From JANOBD01 sp031411495 (GTDB lineage Bacteria > Planctomycetota > Phycisphaerae > Tepidisphaerales > Tepidisphaeraceae), in the NCBI GenBank assembly GCA_031411495.1, contig JANOBD010000120.1, forward strand, positions 62,001 through 126,000: 64,000 bases of DNA, read 5' to 3'. Numbering within the stretch: the first letter of the stretch is position 1; each line of letters opens with the position of its first letter. A model generated the notes under the pieces. That model searched no databases. It was not told the DNA's origin and saw only the letters and a list, made by a program, of their open reading frames with translations. Positions 34,913-43,128 of this stretch are shown here, in pieces. A program made the position numbers and the translations under genes.

Positions 34913-37678
34913 ATGGATGAGCTTCCTCTTTCCCGTCGAGAGATTCTCAAGAGTTCACTTGCGGCCGCCGCGATTCTCGCACTGCCGCGCGGAGGATTTG
35001 CGCAGATGACACAGGACACCAAGGTCGTTCCGCTGACATTGCGCTGTGAATACGGCGAGAATCCCCGCGGAATCGGCGAGGCGAACCCGCGATTCTCCTG
35101 GAAATACAGTGATGCCGCTGCCGGCGCACGCCAGGCGAGATATCGAATCACCGTCGGCACAGCCCCAAATCAAGGCGACCTCTGGGATAGCGGCGAAGTC
35201 GCGTCTGATCAGTCGTTGTTCATCGAATACCGGGGCAAGCCGCTTCGGTCGCGGCAGGCGGCTTTCTGGCAGCTGCAGACCTGGGATGACCAAGGCGTCT
35301 CGACAAAGTCCGGGCTCGGAATGATCGAACTCGGCCTCATCGACCCGGACAAAGACATCACCGCCAAGTGGATCCAGACCGACCTCGTCGGCGACGAGAA
35401 GACCTCGCCTGCCGTCCCTTGCCTCCGCAAGACCTTCGATCTTCAGAACATCGCCTCGGCCAGGCTCTACATCAGCGCGCTCGGCCTGTACGAGGCATAC
35501 ATCAACGGCAAGCGCGTCGGCACCTCTCACTTCCGTCCGGGCTGGACCGACTACAACAAACGCGTGCAGATCGACACTTTCGACGTCACCGCCCTTCTCA
35601 AGCAAGGCGGAAATGTGATCGGCGCGCTGCTCGGCGACGGCTGGTACTGCGGCTTTGTCGGCTTCCGCAACAAGCGCAATTTGTATGGCGATCGCCCGCG
35701 TCTACTCGCCCAACTCGAAGTCACCGACGCCGACGGGAAGGTCACCGTCATCAACAGTGACGACACATGGAATTGGTCGCCGAGCGAGATCGTTTCTTCG
35801 GACATCCTGATGGGCGAGACCGTCGACGCGCGAAAGAAAGTCGATGACTGGGCGAGCAACGACGCGCCGGCCGGCGATTGGAAGAAGGTCGCAGTTGCGG
35901 ATAAGCCCAAAGCGAAGATCGTCTGCCCGAAGGGACCGCCCTGCCGGGTGACGGACCAGATCAAGCCGATCGCCGATCCAGCCCTCGACCCGACTGATGC
36001 CCAGAAGAAGCGGTGGATCTTCGACATGGGCCAGAACATGGTCGGCGTGGTTCGCCTGAAGGTGAAAGGCCCGGCCGGCACGACCGTGCGCATCCGGCAT
36101 GCCGAAATGCTCGACAGGGACGGCTCGATGTACGTCGAGAACCTTCGCGACGCGAAGGCCACCGACTACTACACGCTGCGCGGCGACACGAATGGCGAAA
36201 CGTTCGAGCCGAAGTTCACGTTTCACGGCTTCCGATATGTCGAACTGAGCGGACTCGCCGAGCCGCCGACGCGCGACACGGTCACCGGGCTCGTGATCCA
36301 TTCCGACATGGAACTCACCGGCCACTTCGAATGTTCCGATCCGCTCATCAACCAGCTTCAGCACTGCATCCAGTGGGGCCAGCGCGGCAATTTCCTCGAC
36401 GTGCCCACCGACTGCCCGCAGCGCAACGAACGCCTCGGCTGGACCGGCGATGCCCAGGTCTTTGCGCCCACCGCGTGCTTCAACTTCGACACGGCCGGCT
36501 TCTACGCGAAGTGGCAGGACGACCTGCTCGACTCGCAAGGCGAGAATGGCGACAGCCCATCCTTCGCGCCGACGTTCGATTTCCATCACGACGGCGGCCC
36601 GGCGTGGGCGGACGCGATGATCATCGTGCCGTGGAGCGCGTATCGCGCGTTCGACGACAAGCGGCTGCTGGAAACGCACTACGACTCCTTTAAGCGCTAC
36701 GTCGACTTTCTCGAAAAAGGCAACAGCATCGATCTCATCCGTTGTCATCCGGATCAGGCAGGCTGGCGCGGCTACGGCGACTGGCTCTCGCCCGATTCGG
36801 GCGATCCCGGCCGCGCCGCCACGCCGCGCGATCTCATCGGCACCGCCTATTTCGCGCGGTGCGCGTTCCTCCTGGCGGAAATCGCGCAGCGACTCGGGAA
36901 GCGCGAAGATGAAATGGCCTATCGCGATCTGCACGAACGCGTGAAGGCGGCATTCGTCAAAGAGTATCTCTCGCCTGGCGGCCGACTTGTGGGCGACACG
37001 CAGACGGGCGTGCTGCTCGCGCTCGCGTTCGACCTGGTGCCGAAGGAACATCGCGCCCGCGTCGAGAAGCAGCTCGTGAACCTCGTCCACGACCGCGGCG
37101 ATCACCTCTGCACCGGCTTCGTCGGCACGCCGCTGCTGCTGCCAACCCTCAGCGCCATCGGGCAGACCGAACTCGCCTACAAGGTCCTGATGCAGCAAGG
37201 GTATCCGGGCTGGCTCTTCACGATCGTCCAGGGCGCGACCACGATGTGGGAACGCTGGAACAGCTACACCAAGGACAAAGGCTTCGGTGACGCCGGCATG
37301 AACAGCTTCAATCACTACGCCTATGGCGCGGTGGGCGAGTGGATTTACTCGACGATCGGCGGCATCGCGATGGATCAGAACGCGTACAAGCGTTCCATCA
37401 TCGCGCCCGTGCCCGGGGGCGGGATCACCAGCGCCAAGTGCTCGGTGAAGACGCCGTACGGATTGCTCGCAACCGACTGGAAGGATGCGGAGAAGTCGTT
37501 CGAGCTGACGTTGATCGTTCCGCCCAACACCTCCGCGCGCGTGACCTTGCCGATCGATGCCAAGGCGACGTTCACCGTGAACGGCGAATCGCCAACCTCG
37601 AGCGCAGGCGTGAGCAAAGTGGAAGGGAACGCGTTCGACGTCGTTGCCGGGAAGTACCAGATTCGCGCGTCGAAATGA
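34913..37678 (+). CDS. Alpha-L-rhamnosidase, GH78
   Basis: 921 residues. The N-terminus LSRREILKSSLAAAAILAL is a Tat-type signal (SRR-E-LK), so the folded enzyme is exported. An N-terminal fibronectin-like domain is followed by beta-sandwich domains containing YINGKRVG and LLGDGWYCG, both typical of GH78. The catalytic (alpha/alpha)6 barrel holds DCPQRNERLGWTGDAQ with the general acid region and TTMWERWNSY with the catalytic base Glu near the C-terminus. It removes terminal alpha-L-rhamnose from plant or algal polysaccharides. ATG 34913 is the start giving a complete Tat signal; the frame is open earlier through a repeat element. Confidence 0.93.
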   Translation: MDELPLSRREILKSSLAAAAILALPRGGFAQMTQDTKVVPLTLRCEYGENPRGIGEANPRFSWKYSDAAAGARQARYRITVGTAPNQGDLWDSGEVASDQSLFIEYRGKPLRSRQAAFWQLQTWDDQGVSTKSGLGMIELGLIDPDKDITAKWIQTDLVGDEKTSPAVPCLRKTFDLQNIASARLYISALGLYEAYINGKRVGTSHFRPGWTDYNKRVQIDTFDVTALLKQGGNVIGALLGDGWYCGFVGFRNKRNLYGDRPRLLAQLEVTDADGKVTVINSDDTWNWSPSEIVSSDILMGETVDARKKVDDWASNDAPAGDWKKVAVADKPKAKIVCPKGPPCRVTDQIKPIADPALDPTDAQKKRWIFDMGQNMVGVVRLKVKGPAGTTVRIRHAEMLDRDGSMYVENLRDAKATDYYTLRGDTNGETFEPKFTFHGFRYVELSGLAEPPTRDTVTGLVIHSDMELTGHFECSDPLINQLQHCIQWGQRGNFLDVPTDCPQRNERLGWTGDAQVFAPTACFNFDTAGFYAKWQDDLLDSQGENGDSPSFAPTFDFHHDGGPAWADAMIIVPWSAYRAFDDKRLLETHYDSFKRYVDFLEKGNSIDLIRCHPDQAGWRGYGDWLSPDSGDPGRAATPRDLIGTAYFARCAFLLAEIAQRLGKREDEMAYRDLHERVKAAFVKEYLSPGGRLVGDTQTGVLLALAFDLVPKEHRARVEKQLVNLVHDRGDHLCTGFVGTPLLLPTLSAIGQTELAYKVLMQQGYPGWLFTIVQGATTMWERWNSYTKDKGFGDAGMNSFNHYAYGAVGEWIYSTIGGIAMDQNAYKRSIIAPVPGGGITSAKCSVKTPYGLLATDWKDAEKSFELTLIVPPNTSARVTLPIDAKATFTVNGESPTSSAGVSKVEGNAFDVVAGKYQIRASK

Positions 37679-37685
37679 CGGACGA

Positions 37686-38261
37686 TCAATTCTGGAACAG
37701 ACCCAGCCCGCGCATGATTCGCCGCTCTACGAACACGCCCAGGAACTGCGCCGCCCGCGCGCGCTGGCCCGGCGGGATGGACTCGAGCTGTGCCTTGATC
37801 TGCGCAGGGTTGGGCGGCTCGCGTTTGTGGAACGTCTGTTCCTTTTCGAACTCGTCGATCACGTGATCCAGATACGCCAGTCGCTGGTTTTCGTCGGCGA
37901 TCGAGTAATAGGTATCGATGCGGTGCATCGCGGCCTGGCGGAACACGTTGCGGTATGCCGTCAGCGCCTGCTCAGGCGAAAGGTTGGCCGCCTTCGCCAC
38001 GGCACGCCGCTCGTCGAAGGAAAGCTGCTCCAGCCGATCGACGTACGCCTGCTTCTGCTCACCGGGAAGCGCGACGAACTGATCGGTCGCGACGAATCGG
38101 GCGATTTCGACCGGCGGATCGGTCGGCCGCGTCATGCGAGTCCGCGAGAGCCACAGCGTTGCGCCTCCGACGACCCCGGTCATCAGCACCGCGCCAAGCA
38201 GGACGATCGGTCTCGAGACCTTATTCAATCGCAACGAAGGTGGAATCGGATGCGTAATCAT
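37686..38261 (-). CDS. Single-pass membrane protein of unknown function
   Basis: 191 residues. A transmembrane helix lies at about 18-38 (PIVLLGAVLMTGVVGGATLWL). The remainder is helical and charged (QKQAYVDRLEQLSFDERRAVA, AAQFLGVFVERRIM). I do not recognise it. The start overlaps the stop of the upstream pseudopilin gene by four bases (ATGA), so the two are translationally coupled, perhaps as part of a secretion or pilus-related unit. Confidence 0.7.
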   Translation of the reverse strand: MITHPIPPSLRLNKVSRPIVLLGAVLMTGVVGGATLWLSRTRMTRPTDPPVEIARFVATDQFVALPGEQKQAYVDRLEQLSFDERRAVAKAANLSPEQALTAYRNVFRQAAMHRIDTYYSIADENQRLAYLDHVIDEFEKEQTFHKREPPNPAQIKAQLESIPPGQRARAAQFLGVFVERRIMRGLGLFQN

Positions 38262-38911
38262 CGTGTCCCCGGCGAGGCGACCTGCGCCGAACCCTGGCCG
38301 TCAAAGTCGGCGACGTGCCAGTCCGCGAAGAGGAAGTTCATGTTGCCTCGGCCGCCCTTCTTTCCGTGGAAGTGCGACAGGTCATTGAAGATTCGGAATC
38401 GGTCGGCCGCGATGTTGATCTGTTTCGCCTCTTCGAGCGCCTTGGAGAACATGCGATACGGGCACAGGGCATTGAGATAGAAGTTGTACTCGTAGCTCAC
38501 CCCGTACGCCTCGGCATAGGTTTCAAACGCGCCGATGGACGGATCGCCCTCGACGACGCGGTCAGCCGGACAAACCCAGACCTTTCGACTCTTGCCCAGG
38601 TAAGGATCGAAGACGTCAAACAGTGTCGGGAGTTTAGGATCGGCTGGCTGAAGCGGGAGCGGATTGATCTTATCTGGCAGCCGGCCACGCGAATCGTTCA
38701 GGTACATATGAAACGCGTTGCCGATGTCGTGCAGTTGCGCCGCGCAAGCGGTGCGTCGCGATGCCTGACGTGCTTTGGAAAGCGTGGGAACCAGGATCGA
38801 GATCAGGATGGCAATGATCCCGATGACGACCAGCAGTTCGACCAGCGTGAACGCCTCAAGCGACGAAGCCGACTCGCGGCGGGCAGAACGACGTTTTGAA
38901 CTGAAACACAT
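38258..38911 (-). CDS. Type IV pilin-like pseudopilin (prepilin N-methylation signal)
   Basis: 217 residues. A basic leader is followed by the prepilin peptidase site and hydrophobic helix AFTLVELLVVIGIIAILIS, with Glu at mature position 5, so it is processed and inserted as a type II secretion/type IV pilin-like protein. The C-terminal FLFADWHVADF is the H-X9-DG-like ending typical of planctomycete DUF1559-like pseudopilins. ATG 38911 precedes the leader; the frame stays open upstream, antisense to ThuA, but is not coding. Overlaps the next gene. Confidence 0.88.
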   Translation of the reverse strand: MCFSSKRRSARRESASSLEAFTLVELLVVIGIIAILISILVPTLSKARQASRRTACAAQLHDIGNAFHMYLNDSRGRLPDKINPLPLQPADPKLPTLFDVFDPYLGKSRKVWVCPADRVVEGDPSIGAFETYAEAYGVSYEYNFYLNALCPYRMFSKALEEAKQINIAADRFRIFNDLSHFHGKKGGRGNMNFLFADWHVADFDGQGSAQVASPGTR

Positions 38912-39073
38912 CAAACCTCTACAGGATACCCCTCTCGCCCGACAAGGTTGCCTCGGCCGCGACAAAAAGCGTGAAACGGTCAAGGCGGCTCCGCCGGGGG
39001 ATCGGTGAATCTTCATTTGCCGGCGAAACGGCGCGTCCGTAGGATTTTGAGATTCAGATCGAAGGAAACACCA

Positions 39074-39847
39074 ATGCCCATCCGCGTCACCGTCTGGCAC
39101 GAGTTCCGTCACGAAAAGGACAAGCCCGCCGTCAAAAAGCTGTATCCCGAAGGGATGCACTTTGCGATGAAGAGTGCGATCGAGGAATACCTCGGCGACC
39201 AGGTTGTGGTTCGCACCGCCACCCTGGATGAGCCCGAGCACGGCCTCACTGATGAAGTTCTCGCCAATACCGACGTGATGACCTGGTGGGGTCATGGCGC
39301 CCACAAGGATGTAAAGGATGAGATCGCCGCAAAGGTCGCCCAGCGCGTACGCGAAGGGATGGGCCTGGTCGTCCTCCACTCCGGACACTACGCCAAGCCG
39401 TTCAAACTGCTGATGGGAACGAACTGCCACCTGAAGTGGCGCGAGGCGGCGGAAAAGGAACGGATGTGGGTCGTCTCGCCCGGCCATCCGATCACGGCCG
39501 GCCTGAAAGACGATCACATCACCATCGATCACGAGGAGATGTACGGCGAACACTTCGACGTACCCGATCCGGATGAACTCGTGTTCGTCAGTTGGTTCGA
39601 AGGCGGCGAGGTGTTCCGCAGCGGCTGTGTCTGGAAGCGCGGCGCGGGCAGGGTGTTCTACTTTCGCCCGGGCCACGAGACGTTTCCGAGCTATTACCAC
39701 GCCGATGTCCGCCGGGTGATCGCCAACGGCGTGAAGTACGTCGCGCCGCTGGCTTCGACGACTCCCTACCGAAACAGTTCGCCGCGGATCGAGCCGTCGC
39801 TGGAAAAGATCAACTCGGTTCATGTTGTGGACGAGTCATTGCATTGA
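39074..39847 (+). CDS. ThuA-like (trehalose utilisation) protein
   Basis: 257 residues of the glutamine-amidotransferase-like ThuA fold. IRVTVWHEFRHEKDKPAVK at the start, DVMTWWGHGAHKDVKDEI, GLVVLHSGHYAKPF and SPGHPITAGL are characteristic, and the GRVFYFRPGHETFPSYYHADV segment is strongly conserved in the family. ThuA proteins act on sugar derivatives such as 3-keto-trehalose, but the substrate here is unknown. The stop overlaps the start of the next gene by one base (TGATG). Confidence 0.92.
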   Translation: MPIRVTVWHEFRHEKDKPAVKKLYPEGMHFAMKSAIEEYLGDQVVVRTATLDEPEHGLTDEVLANTDVMTWWGHGAHKDVKDEIAAKVAQRVREGMGLVVLHSGHYAKPFKLLMGTNCHLKWREAAEKERMWVVSPGHPITAGLKDDHITIDHEEMYGEHFDVPDPDELVFVSWFEGGEVFRSGCVWKRGAGRVFYFRPGHETFPSYYHADVRRVIANGVKYVAPLASTTPYRNSSPRIEPSLEKINSVHVVDESLH

Positions 39848-40422
39848 TGATCGGAGAACCGCGCGACATCCGGTGGATTGACCCAGCGCCGATCGACGAT
39901 CGCGCGGTCGATCACGTATCGGCGCCGCGGCTTCGGGACGATGTGCTCCCGGTCGTGTTTTGGCTCGCGATCGGCCTGGCGCTCCTGTCCGTCGGCAGGT
40001 CGATTCCGCCGCTCTGGCCGCGCGGAACGTCGGCGCAGGTGAATTTTCCGCTCGCATTTACGGTGAACGGGCTGGTCGGACTCGGCGTGGTGTTTTTGCC
40101 GGTGTGGGCGCGGTCGTGGAAGACGGCGGTTCTCAACACGCTGGGCACGATGGTTCTGGTGCGCCTAGCGGGATCGGTCGCCGGTGCGGAACCCCACATA
40201 GCGACAGCCCTTCAACTGAAACTGCTCGGCGCGTTCGGCTCGATTTCCACGATCTGGGGTGTTCTACGATTTTCGCCGGTGATTCGCCGCTTCTGTTGGC
40301 TAGCGCTGATCCTCTGGACACTGGGTCTCCCCGCGGGCGCCTACCTGACCGCCGATTACGGCAGCGATCAGGGATGGGCCTCCACCCTTCTCCACTTCTC
40401 CTTCGCTTCGCTGCTGCAATAA
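39847..40422 (+). CDS. Integral membrane protein of unknown function
   Basis: 191 residues with about five transmembrane helices (LPVVFWLAIGLALLSVG, NGLVGLGVVFLPVWAR, VLNTLGTMVLVRLAG, FCWLALILWTLGLPAGAYL). It is translated directly after ThuA, with overlapping stop and start, so a linked role is likely. No family recognised. Confidence 0.7.
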   Translation: MIGEPRDIRWIDPAPIDDRAVDHVSAPRLRDDVLPVVFWLAIGLALLSVGRSIPPLWPRGTSAQVNFPLAFTVNGLVGLGVVFLPVWARSWKTAVLNTLGTMVLVRLAGSVAGAEPHIATALQLKLLGAFGSISTIWGVLRFSPVIRRFCWLALILWTLGLPAGAYLTADYGSDQGWASTLLHFSFASLLQ

Positions 40423-40493
40423 GGCGTGCGGAAAATCGATTTCGTGTCAGCGTTTTTTTCCGACCGAAAGCGGTTTCAGTTTCACGCGCCAAG

Positions 40494-40502
40494 TTATCCA
40501 CA
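40494..40502 (+). promoter_or_regulatory. Single DnaA-box-like nonamer
   Basis: TTATCCACA matches the DnaA box consensus exactly, 213 bases upstream of mraZ. Only one copy is seen in this spacer, so an origin is unlikely; DnaA control of the division cluster is possible, and a chance match cannot be excluded. Confidence 0.35.
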
Positions 40503-40546
40503 GGTGAGTAAACAGAGTTCACACAGTTGTTAGGAGGATGAAAGGT

Positions 40547-40606
40547 ATGCTGAAATGCAATGGGAGCCGATTCGGTCTCATCGGATGGGTATTTGTCCCC
40601 AGTTGA
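40547..40606 (+). CDS. Possible 19-residue leader ORF upstream of mraZ
   Basis: ATG 40547 has a strong AGGAGG about nine bases upstream and encodes 19 residues (MLKCNGSRFGLIGWVFVPS) ending in TGA. The combination of a strong ribosome-binding site and a very short frame fits a leader peptide, but no supporting pattern such as repeated codons is present. Confidence 0.3.
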   Translation: MLKCNGSRFGLIGWVFVPS

Positions 40607-40638
40607 GAAAAAATCCGACCAATTTGGGGAATGAGACT

Positions 40639-40659
40639 CCACGTTTGCCCAAAACGTGG
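40639..40659 (+). promoter_or_regulatory. Hairpin in the mraZ leader
   Basis: CCACGTTT-GCCCA-AAACGTGG is a perfect eight-base stem with a five-base loop, 48 bases upstream of the mraZ start. There is no following T-tract. Confidence 0.4.
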
Positions 40660-40681
40660 GTATCTTCCGAATCACCTAAGG

Positions 40682-40699
40682 CAGCTTCAGTTGAAGCTG
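40682..40699 (+). promoter_or_regulatory. Inverted repeat next to the mraZ start
   Basis: CAGCTTCA-GT-TGAAGCTG ends eight bases before the TTG start of mraZ. It could be an operator or could limit ribosome access. Confidence 0.4.
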
Positions 40700-40706
40700 A
40701 TGTTGC

Positions 40707-41159
40707 TTGAAATCTGCTTACAAGTTCAGTAGCACGAATTTTCTCACGGTTGATGAGAAATCGCGGCTGCTGATCCCGGCAGAGGTCAGGCGCAAACTTG
40801 ATCCGACGCAGGACACGGACGTCTTCGTCATCAAGATCGGCAACAACGGTCGGCCTTGGATGTGGCCCGAGCGGTATTACGACGCGAAGGTCTTTGACGA
40901 AGACGCGAACCTGGAGATCGACGATATCGACCCCACCCCGGAACAGTTGGAGCGCATGCTCAACCGCAGCGCCGACATCTACCGGGTACCGATGGACAAA
41001 CAGGGAAGGATCCTTTTGCCCGATTCGGTGATGGAACTGACTAACACAGGTCGAGATGTCGCCCTCCTTGGCGTTTTCAATCACCTGCAGCTCTGGAGTC
41101 GGGAAGACTACGCCAAGCGACAGGTGGAGAAGCAGAACCAACCATCTGCCGGCACGTGA
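40707..41159 (+). CDS. mraZ: Transcriptional regulator MraZ
   Basis: 150 residues with two AbrB-like SpoVT domains. The first has VDEKSRLLIPAEVRRKL, the second VPMDKQGRILLPDSVMEL, each a DxxxR motif of the MraZ DNA-binding ring. The protein normally represses the division/cell-wall (dcw) operon that it heads. The start is TTG 40707; no in-frame ATG offers a better N-terminus, and the typical strand KFSSTNFLTVDEK begins five residues later. rsmH follows but only after an 876-base spacer, unlike the usual short gap. Confidence 0.85.
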   Translation: MKSAYKFSSTNFLTVDEKSRLLIPAEVRRKLDPTQDTDVFVIKIGNNGRPWMWPERYYDAKVFDEDANLEIDDIDPTPEQLERMLNRSADIYRVPMDKQGRILLPDSVMELTNTGRDVALLGVFNHLQLWSREDYAKRQVEKQNQPSAGT

Positions 41160-41304
41160 CAGGGACTGGCCGGCGGATCGCGGTGTAACCCACCGCTGTG
41201 CGGGAAAGCGCCTGCGATATTTTCAGTTCAGATAGCTGTCGACAGGGAAGTCGACCAACCACATTTCAGAACGAACGATTCATTCGTGCGGACGTCCGCA
41301 CGCA

Positions 41305-41321
41305 GCGTGGAGGATCCACGC
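41305..41321. repeat. Repeated hairpin word, copy 1
   Basis: GCGTGGAGGATCCACGC, a seven-base stem with GGA loop. Identical to the copy at 41462-41478; a degenerate copy lies at 41326-41342. Confidence 0.65.
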
Positions 41322-41461
41322 AGTCGCATGGAGGATCCAAGCGACGGATGCGTGCAGCGTTTACACGAACAGCGCGGACTGTTTACGGAATCCACAGAGT
41401 GCGGCTCGTCGAGATATTCGCGAGGTCGCATTGAGGAGCCCGTGTGCAAGCCTCGCAAGAT

Positions 41462-41478
41462 GCGTGGAGGATCCACGC
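41462..41478. repeat. Repeated hairpin word, copy 3
   Basis: Second exact copy of GCGTGGAGGATCCACGC, 157 bases downstream of the first. Confidence 0.65.
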
Positions 41479-42034
41479 GAGTGACGACTTACGGATGCCG
41501 TTCATTACGGAATCCGCAGGGTATACGGAATCTGCATGGTGTGTGATCTCCTTGGATGGGCGATCTGCACACTGTGCGGAACGAGAACGACCGGATTGTC
41601 TGGGACGCACGGACGCTCACCCCAAACGAATCCATCTCGCAGGCCGTGGCGCGCCTCACGGGCCGGTTGATCACCGGTCCGTGATTCGCAAGCCATCCGT
41701 CACGTCTCTGTCAGTCTAGAACGTCTCGTCGGTCAAGCCGTCTCATGGATGGGACCCCGCTGCAACGGGGACGCATGGATGCTCGGCTTCGCCGGCGGGT
41801 CGTATCGCGGCTCCAAACCGTCTGTCCGACCCGGATACCTTCGTACGGGGCATCGGTTGGCGAAAACGCTTCTTCACCTCGGTCCGTCGAAACTACCGAT
41901 TGTCGCCGGATTGGACGTAAGGGGAAGCCTGATTGAGTCAGAATTTCTCCGTTTTCTCCTGATTGCGACCCCAGCGACACGTCGCGCTTTACTTTGCTTC
42001 CCGTGTGTGCCATGGAAGGCGTTCAGGAGCTCGC

Positions 42035-42973
42035 TTGTTTGAAACGGGACGAACCGAATCCGAGTCCGGACACGATCCGGTGATGATTCGGCAGGTACTT
42101 GATTACCTGCTGCCGAAATCGCCTTTGACTCTAGCGCGCCGAACGGTCGTCGACTGCACGCTCGGCCGGGGCGGGCACGCGCGCCTCCTCGCCGAGGCCC
42201 TCTCCCCCGATTCCACTCTCCTTTGTATCGACCGCGACCCGCGAAATCTCGAGTTCGCCCGGAAACGATTCGCCTCCGCAAAATGCACCGTCCGATTCTT
42301 CGAGGCGAACTTCGCCCAACTGCCCGATGTCCTCGAGGCGGCAGGCGTTTCCACCGCCGACGGAATCTTCGCAGACCTGGGCATCTCCACCAACCAGCTC
42401 TTCGAAGCGCAGTACGGCCTTTCCTTCCAGCACGACGGCCCGCTCGACATGCGCCTCACGCCCGACGATGAGCTCTCCGCCTACACCATCATCAATCGCT
42501 GGGGCGAGGAAGAGATTGCCAACACGCTCTACGAACTGGCCGACGAGCGATTCAGCCGAAGGATCGCGAGGAAAATTGTAGAAGCCCGGCAACTTTCGCC
42601 GATCAACTCCTCGGGGCAGCTTGCGGACCTGGTTCGCTCGTGTGTCCCGCGGCAGTCGCGATCTTCGACGGAGTCGATCGATCCGGCCACCCGGACGTTC
42701 CTTGCCCTTCGCATGAAGGTCAATCGCGAGGCGGAGAACCTCGAGGCCCTCCTGAAGCAAGCCCCGACACTTCTCGCCCCGCACGGCCGGCTGGTTGTCA
42801 TCAGCTTCCACTCCACCGAAGACCGCATCGTGAAGAACCGCTTCCGGGAACTGGAAGCAACCGGCGTCCTGACGGTCCTCACGAAAAAGCCGCTCGTCCC
42901 GGACGACGATGAAATCGACAAAAACCCGCGGTCACGCTCGAGCAAGATGCGCGTCGCGGAGAAGAAGGTGTAG
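42035..42973 (+). CDS. rsmH: 16S rRNA (cytosine-1402-N4)-methyltransferase
   Basis: 312 residues. HDPVMIRQVLDYL at the start, the SAM-binding DCTLGRGGHARLLAE, FADLGISTNQLF, GLSFQHDGPLDMRL, RTFLALRMKVNREAENLEALL and VVISFHSTEDRIVKNRFREL are the family's landmarks. It methylates C1402 in the ribosomal P site. The start is TTG 42035 with AGGAG five bases upstream; no ATG lies early enough to include the conserved HDPV. Second gene of the reduced dcw cluster and, like mraZ, apparently TTG-initiated. Confidence 0.92.
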   Translation: MFETGRTESESGHDPVMIRQVLDYLLPKSPLTLARRTVVDCTLGRGGHARLLAEALSPDSTLLCIDRDPRNLEFARKRFASAKCTVRFFEANFAQLPDVLEAAGVSTADGIFADLGISTNQLFEAQYGLSFQHDGPLDMRLTPDDELSAYTIINRWGEEEIANTLYELADERFSRRIARKIVEARQLSPINSSGQLADLVRSCVPRQSRSSTESIDPATRTFLALRMKVNREAENLEALLKQAPTLLAPHGRLVVISFHSTEDRIVKNRFRELEATGVLTVLTKKPLVPDDDEIDKNPRSRSSKMRVAEKKV

Positions 42974-43108
42974 CCGCGGATGAACGCGGATGAACGCAGA
43001 TGAAATCATGAAAAGTGAAGCATGGGGGAACACGCTAGCGAGCGATCTCACACGGTTCCTGACTTCATGTTTCAATTCTGATCCGCGTTCATCGGCGTTC
43101 ATCGGCGG
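42974..43108. repeat. Snap-back repeat between rsmH and the LysM gene
   Basis: Starting at the base after the rsmH stop, the 10-base word GCGGATGAAC repeats about 2.7 times (42974-43001). The same array appears inverted at 43081-43108 with few mismatches across a 79-base loop. It ends 20 bases before the next start codon. Confidence 0.75.
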
Positions 43109-43128
43109 CCACCAATTCGGGAGTGGTC

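Larger units (their letters stand above)
41160..42034. other. Structured spacer between mraZ and rsmH
   Basis: An 875-base interval with no convincing gene on either strand. It holds a perfect 18-base palindrome (CGTGCGGACGTCCGCACG, 41285-41302), two exact copies of the hairpin GCGTGGAGGATCCACGC (41305-41321 and 41462-41478) and a degenerate third (41326-41342), three copies of TACGGAATCYRCA (near 41384, 41506 and 41524), and a 12-base stem at 41656-41684 with one G-U pair. The RNase P RNA signatures I looked for are absent. A structured leader or noncoding RNA is possible. Confidence 0.6.

Noticed and set aside
38912..39823. N-terminal extension of the pseudopilin
   Set aside because: The upstream part of the frame is antisense to ThuA; the prepilin signal fixes the start at 38911.
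40494..40502. Replication origin at the DnaA box
   Set aside because: Only a single box, no cluster, no dnaA/dnaN neighbour.
41160..42034. RNase P RNA or a gene in the mraZ-rsmH spacer
   Set aside because: The RNase P P4 core (GAGGAAAGTCCGGGC type) was not found, and none of the short frames shows ribosome-binding sites or protein-like composition.
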